The notes under the pieces: model-generated | What the model saw: only the letters and a program-made list of their open reading frames with translations | Told to the model about the DNA's origin: nothing | Databases searched by the model: none | Origin: Chthoniobacter flavus | Lineage (GTDB): Bacteria > Verrucomicrobiota > Verrucomicrobiia > Chthoniobacterales > Chthoniobacteraceae | Length of the DNA: 35,106 nt | Assembly: GCA_945860355.1 (NCBI GenBank) | Contig: CAMARB010000017.1 | Span: 1-35,106, forward strand | Direction of reading: 5' to 3' | Shown here: positions 31,097 through 35,106 of the stretch, piece after piece | How positions within the stretch are numbered: position 1 is the first letter of the stretch | Layout of the letters: every line of letters begins with the position of its first letter | Position numbers and translations under genes: made by a program

Positions 31097-33564
31097 AACG
31101 CCGGCTTTTCAGTTCCGTCCTCCTTTTTACCGGACTCGCCGGGGCGGCTTCGGGCGCCGCCGCCGGCGCCCCGGCTGTCCCAAAATCCCAGTGGGCGCCC
31201 CTGTTCGAAAACCACTGCGTGGAATGCCACGACGCGGACAACAAAAAGGGTGGGCTCAACCTGGACACACTGGACTGGGCGCCGACCCAGCCGGAGAACT
31301 TCCGGGCCTGGACCAAGATCTTCGACAAAGTGGAGAGCGGCCAGATGCCGCCAAAAAAGAAGGATCGCCCGGCAGCCGATCTCAAAGGCGGTTTTCTCAA
31401 GACCCTCGGCTCGGAGTTGCACACAGTGGACGCCGCCCGGCAGGCCCGGGACGGCCGGGTGGTTTACCGGCGGCTCAACCGGAACGAAACCGTGCACACC
31501 CTGCACGACCTTCTCGGGATCCAGACCCCGCTCCACGATTTGTTGCCTGAAGACGGCACCTCCGGCGGCTTCGACAACGTCGGCGCGGCGCTGGACCTCT
31601 CGCCGGTCCATTTGGAACGCTATTTGCAGGCGGCCGATCTCGCCCTGCGCGAGGCCACGGTCAGCACCCCGCCCCCTGAGACCCGAAAGATCCGCACCGA
31701 TTACAACGAGACCTGGCACGACTGGAATCATCCCCCGTTCCAGAAAGACAGCTGGGCGCATTCCCCCGAGGGGTTCCTGGCAGTCCGCTGGAACGGCATC
31801 AACGGCCCCCATGGGGAGCTCGGCGCGTGGAGTCCGCAAGTGCCCGACGGCCTTTATCGGTTCCGGTTCCGGGTCAAAGCCATGATCGACCGGGACAGCC
31901 CCAATGCGAAACCCGCCGACGCCAAGTTGCCCGACCGCCGGATCATGCTCAAGGCGGGCCTTTCCAGCTGGCCAAGGGACGACAGCAGCACCTCCCTGAA
32001 CCATTATTTTGAGATGAGCCCCGCGGAGTTCCGGGAGTTCGAGTTTGAAGCCCGCGTGCCTCGGGGCAAAACCCTCTGGCTCTCCCCCTACCGTCTCGTA
32101 CCCGAGCTGCCCGACGAACGGACCATGGGCGGCGGGCTCTGTGCCGTGGTGGAATGGGTGGATATTGAAGGCCCACTCCACGAGAGCTGGCCGCCACCGG
32201 GCCACCGCCTTCTCTACGGCGATCTGCCCCTGGAACCCGCCAACCCCAAGGCGCCCCTCAAAGATCTGCGCGTGGTCTCCAAGGCGCCCGAAGCCGACGC
32301 CCAACGCCTGCTCGCCGCGTTTTTACCCAAAGTGTTCCGGCGTCCGGTGACTCAAGCCGAGCTGCTCGAATACGTGGACTTCTTCAAGACGCAGCTCCAA
32401 AAGGGCGCCCGGTTCGATGACGCTCTGCGTTCGGCTTACAAAATGGCGCTTTGTTCGCCCCATTTCCTTTTCCTGCACGAAAACAGCGGCCCCCTGGACG
32501 ATCACGCCCTGGCTTCCCGACTCAGTTACGGGCTCTGGAGCAGCGCTCCGGACGAGGAACTTCTCGCGTCGGCCGCGCAGAAAACCCTCCGACAGCCGGC
32601 TGTGCTCCGCCAGCAAACCGAACGGATGTTGGCCTCGCCCAAGGCCAAACGGTTCACCCAGCACCTTCTTGAGAGCTGGCTCAACCTGCGCGACATCGAT
32701 TTCACCCAGCCCGACACGAAGCTTTACCCCGAGTTCGAGGAATACCTTCAGAAGTCGATGGTGGCCGAAACCACGTCGTTCTTTGAGGAACTCCTCCAGC
32801 ACAACCTTCCGACTCGGAACATCGTCCATAGCGACTTTGCCATGCTCAACGAACGGCTCGCCGAGCATTACGGAATCCCAGGCGTTTCCGGGAACCAAAT
32901 CCGCCGGGTGACACTGCCGCCAGGATCCGTCCGGGGCGGGTTGATCACCCAGGGCGCGGTGCTCAAAGTATCGGCCAACGGCACCACCACCTCCCCGGTC
33001 GTGCGCGGCGCTTATATCCTCGACCGCATCCTGGGCACGCCCCCGGATCCCCCGCCCAAGAACGTCCCGGCGATCGAGCCTGATATTCGAGGGGCCACGA
33101 CCATCCGCGAACAGCTCGAAAAACACCGCAACCAGCCCGCCTGCGCCGGATGCCACGCGCTGCTGGATCCCCCGGGATTCGCCCTGGAAAGTTTCGACGT
33201 CACAGGCCGCTGGCGCACGCATTACCGGGCCGTGCCGGAATCGGCCCGAGACAAAGTGGTGCGGATTCCCGGGTCCGACCAGCGGTTCTATTCCAAGGGG
33301 CGACCGGTGGATTCCTCATACGCACTCAGCGACGGACGCAGGTTCAAGGACATCCAGGAATTTAAGGCGCTTGCATTGGAAAACCCCGAGCAGGTCGCCC
33401 ATTGCGTCGTGGAAAAACTGGCGACCTATCTCACAGGCGCGCCCCTTCAGTTTGCGGACCGGGCAGTGGTCCACGAGATTCTTGAACAGACCCGAGCGGA
33501 TCAATACGGGTTGCGCGCGCTGCTTCACGCCGTCATCCAGAGCCGGCTGTTTACTCAGAAATAG
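31093..33564 (+). CDS. DUF1592-family multidomain cytochrome c, complete (pair 3)
   Basis: 823 residues from the ATG at 31093, chosen for its signal peptide (MKRRLFSSVLLFTGLAGA) and because it overlaps the previous stop as ATGA; a longer open frame upstream runs antiphase to the FGE-like gene and is not real. Order: cytochrome domain with CVECH (C42-H46) and GQMPPKKK; DUF1587 from about 126 (RRLNRNETVHTLHDLLGI); a beta-sandwich-like centre ending in EGPLHESWPP; DUF1595; DUF1592 from about 470 (LASRLSYGLWSSAPDEELL); DUF1588 with CAGCH (C684-H688); DUF1585. Two predicted c-type haems, exported. It is close to the copy at 25768 in architecture but about 100 residues shorter. Confidence 0.93.
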   Translation: MKRRLFSSVLLFTGLAGAASGAAAGAPAVPKSQWAPLFENHCVECHDADNKKGGLNLDTLDWAPTQPENFRAWTKIFDKVESGQMPPKKKDRPAADLKGGFLKTLGSELHTVDAARQARDGRVVYRRLNRNETVHTLHDLLGIQTPLHDLLPEDGTSGGFDNVGAALDLSPVHLERYLQAADLALREATVSTPPPETRKIRTDYNETWHDWNHPPFQKDSWAHSPEGFLAVRWNGINGPHGELGAWSPQVPDGLYRFRFRVKAMIDRDSPNAKPADAKLPDRRIMLKAGLSSWPRDDSSTSLNHYFEMSPAEFREFEFEARVPRGKTLWLSPYRLVPELPDERTMGGGLCAVVEWVDIEGPLHESWPPPGHRLLYGDLPLEPANPKAPLKDLRVVSKAPEADAQRLLAAFLPKVFRRPVTQAELLEYVDFFKTQLQKGARFDDALRSAYKMALCSPHFLFLHENSGPLDDHALASRLSYGLWSSAPDEELLASAAQKTLRQPAVLRQQTERMLASPKAKRFTQHLLESWLNLRDIDFTQPDTKLYPEFEEYLQKSMVAETTSFFEELLQHNLPTRNIVHSDFAMLNERLAEHYGIPGVSGNQIRRVTLPPGSVRGGLITQGAVLKVSANGTTTSPVVRGAYILDRILGTPPDPPPKNVPAIEPDIRGATTIREQLEKHRNQPACAGCHALLDPPGFALESFDVTGRWRTHYRAVPESARDKVVRIPGSDQRFYSKGRPVDSSYALSDGRRFKDIQEFKALALENPEQVAHCVVEKLATYLTGAPLQFADRAVVHEILEQTRADQYGLRALLHAVIQSRLFTQK

Positions 33565-33573
33565 GTCCCCCCC

Positions 33574-34854
33574 ATGAAAAACATCTCGTTTACCACTCAA
33601 ACCGCGCTCTCACGGCGGTCCTTTTTACGCGGAGCGGGGATCGCACTGGCTCTGCCGTGGCTGGACGCCATGCTCCCGGCGTTTGCGGCTGAACCCGCCG
33701 CGCCGATGCGTTTTGTCGGGATCCTGAATTGCCTGAGTTTTCACACGCCGTTTCTTTTTCCGGCTGAAACCGGACGCGATTACAAGGCACCGCCTTATCT
33801 CGAAGGGCTCCAGAACGTCCGCGACGCGTTTAGCGTCCTCTCCGGGCTCAGCCATCCCGAGGTGCGCGACGGCCATGCCTCGGACAAATCGTTCTTCACC
33901 GGGGCGCCGCATCCCGGGGCGGCCGCGTTCCGCAACACGATCTCGCTCGACCAACTCGCGGCCGAGCGCATCGGCGATCAGACGCGGTACCCCTCGCTCA
34001 ACCTCTCCACCAGCGGCCGCACCAGTTTTAGCTACACCAGCAGCGGCGTGGCCATCCCACCCGAGGCCAGCCCGGCCCGCGCGTTTGCCCGGCTTTTTAT
34101 TGACGGTTCCCCGGCGGAGGTGGCCCGGGAAGTGGCCCGGGTGCAGGAAGGCCAGTCCATTCTCGACCGCGTGGCCGGGGAAGCAAAACGACTCCACCGC
34201 ACCGTGGGCGCGCGCGACAGTGAAAAACTCGACCAGTACCTCACCAGTGTCCGCGAACTCGAACAGCGCATGGAGCGCTCAAAGAGCTACGCGCAACGTC
34301 CCAAACCCAAGCCCGGGGTGCCGGCCCTGAAGGATCCCGAGCCCGGTGAAGAAACCCGGCGGTTCGGACTGATGCTGGAGGTGGCCCGGCTCGCGCTCCA
34401 AACCGATCTGACCCGGATCGTGACCATCGGCAACACCGGCACCGTCAAAACGCCCTCCAAACCGGAGGCGAAGTTCGCGCACCACGACCTGAGTCATCAC
34501 GGCCAGGACGCCGGGAAAATCGAGCAACTCGCCGTGTTGGAGCGCGACGTCATTCTCGAGTGGGGCGGGTTCCTGCAACGCCTCAAGGAAACCCCGGACG
34601 GCAGCCGCCGTCTCCTGGACCAGACCATCACGGTCATGGGCGCGGGCATGGGCAACGCCTCAAGCCACGACTCGACCAACCTGCCCATTCTCGTCGGCGG
34701 CGGCCGCTTCAAACACGGCCAGCACATCGCCCACAACCCGAAGGATCCGCCCCCGCTGTGTAATCTCTGGGTGCAAATCCTCCGGGAAATGGGGCTGCCA
34801 ACCACCGAGTTCGGCACCAGCAACGGCCTCGGCGTCCCGGGGCTGGAGGTCTAA
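33574..34854 (+). CDS. DUF1552 protein, Tat-exported (pair 3)
   Basis: 426 residues starting 9 bp after the cytochrome stop, with CCCCCCC directly before the ATG and no Shine-Dalgarno motif. Twin-arginine signal LSRRSFLRGAGIALALPW. Conserved segments: GLSHPEVRDGHASDKSF, FRNTISLDQLAAERIG, YLTSVRELEQRME, HHDLSHHGQDAGKIEQL (H308-H309) and GNASSHDSTNLPILVGGG. Length and order match the other two copies. It is the third partner of a DUF1592-type cytochrome in this window and the last gene of the operon that begins at 30092. Confidence 0.93.
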   Translation: MKNISFTTQTALSRRSFLRGAGIALALPWLDAMLPAFAAEPAAPMRFVGILNCLSFHTPFLFPAETGRDYKAPPYLEGLQNVRDAFSVLSGLSHPEVRDGHASDKSFFTGAPHPGAAAFRNTISLDQLAAERIGDQTRYPSLNLSTSGRTSFSYTSSGVAIPPEASPARAFARLFIDGSPAEVAREVARVQEGQSILDRVAGEAKRLHRTVGARDSEKLDQYLTSVRELEQRMERSKSYAQRPKPKPGVPALKDPEPGEETRRFGLMLEVARLALQTDLTRIVTIGNTGTVKTPSKPEAKFAHHDLSHHGQDAGKIEQLAVLERDVILEWGGFLQRLKETPDGSRRLLDQTITVMGAGMGNASSHDSTNLPILVGGGRFKHGQHIAHNPKDPPPLCNLWVQILREMGLPTTEFGTSNGLGVPGLEV

Positions 34855-35106
34855 ACGCACCGCGCAATTCCGCCTCAGGGCGCTGCCCCTGGCTGGGATG
34901 GATCGGACCTTTGGCTCGTCAGCGCCATTCCATGCGGGGCCTGAACCTGAACCAGAAATTTCAGAGAGATCATTTTCACGCGGAGTAACTGTGTTGGATT
35001 ACAAGGGGATTTAAGGGATTTTTTTGGTTTCTAACTGGATTGATGGGGGCTGTGCGCCCCCAAGCCCCGCACCGCTCGCCGCGGCAGGCGTTCGGGGGGA
35101 ACTTTT
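34855..35106. other. Repeat-bearing region at the right edge
   Basis: 252 bp with no gene. It holds the family B repeat at 34873-34917, an A/T-richer stretch (about 34960-35045) unlike the rest of the window, and a perfect hairpin GGGGGC-TGTGC-GCCCCC at 35045-35061 without a T-run. The hairpins may end the upstream transcript. Confidence 0.5.
34873..34917 (+). repeat. Intergenic GC-rich repeat, family B copy 2
   Basis: Reads CCTCAGGGCGCTGCCCCTGG, CTGGGATGGATC, then GGACCTTTGGCTC. It aligns ungapped with the reverse complement of 4475-4520 (about 32 of 45 identical), so the two copies are in opposite orientation 30 kb apart. Its first 20 bases are nearly palindromic. Confidence 0.5.

Overview
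The window is GC-rich DNA that reads as a Planctomycetota-Verrucomicrobiota (PVC) chromosome, most likely Verrucomicrobiota; the phylum is an inference from gene content. The evidence is three gene pairs of a DUF1587/1595/1592/1588/1585 c-type cytochrome with a Tat-exported DUF1552 protein, two sulfatases, two SASA-type esterases, a ThuA-like protein, a cysteine-free FGE-like protein, a GxxExxY fragment, and dense intergenic hairpin repeats of a kind I associate with PVC genomes.

Layout. 1-4352 (+): the 3' end of an IS4-type transposase runs directly into a cytochrome gene that has lost its signal peptide and first haem motif, followed by its intact DUF1552 partner. 4353-6197: repeat-rich DNA holding a solitary vsr gene between two direct copies of a ~215-bp long-hairpin repeat. 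6198-10250 (+): a small exported CxxC protein, a TonB-dependent receptor and a six-Asp-box beta-propeller with a CxCC cluster, probably a metal or metal-chelate uptake locus. 10268-11891 (-): an SASA esterase with a clear terminator. 12173-15786 (+): two sulfatases, the first lacking the Arg of the maturation motif, with an alpha/beta-hydrolase remnant between them. 15776-18046 (-): a ThuA-like protein and an MFS transporter. 18140-18409: a truncated GxxExxY gene between 41-bp inverted repeats. 18705-22354 (-): an AraC regulator, an MFS transporter and an enolase-superfamily enzyme, a compact catabolic unit. 22782-25370 (-): an 862-residue protein with two esterase domains. 25768-34854 (+): two further cytochrome/DUF1552 pairs, the second headed by the FGE-like protein, with ATGA stop-start overlaps.

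How the parts fit. The export signals, esterases, sulfatases, transporters and enolase-family enzyme suggest a cell that strips esters and sulfates from complex polysaccharides outside the cytoplasm and imports the resulting sugars or sugar acids. The cytochrome/DUF1552 pairs are probably exported oxidoreductase modules of unknown substrate. Signs of genome flux are an IS-truncated gene, an orphan vsr, three gene remnants and several repeat families. Many start codons are preceded by C-rich or CCTCC-like sequence instead of a Shine-Dalgarno motif.

No rRNA, tRNA, CRISPR array or prophage module was seen.
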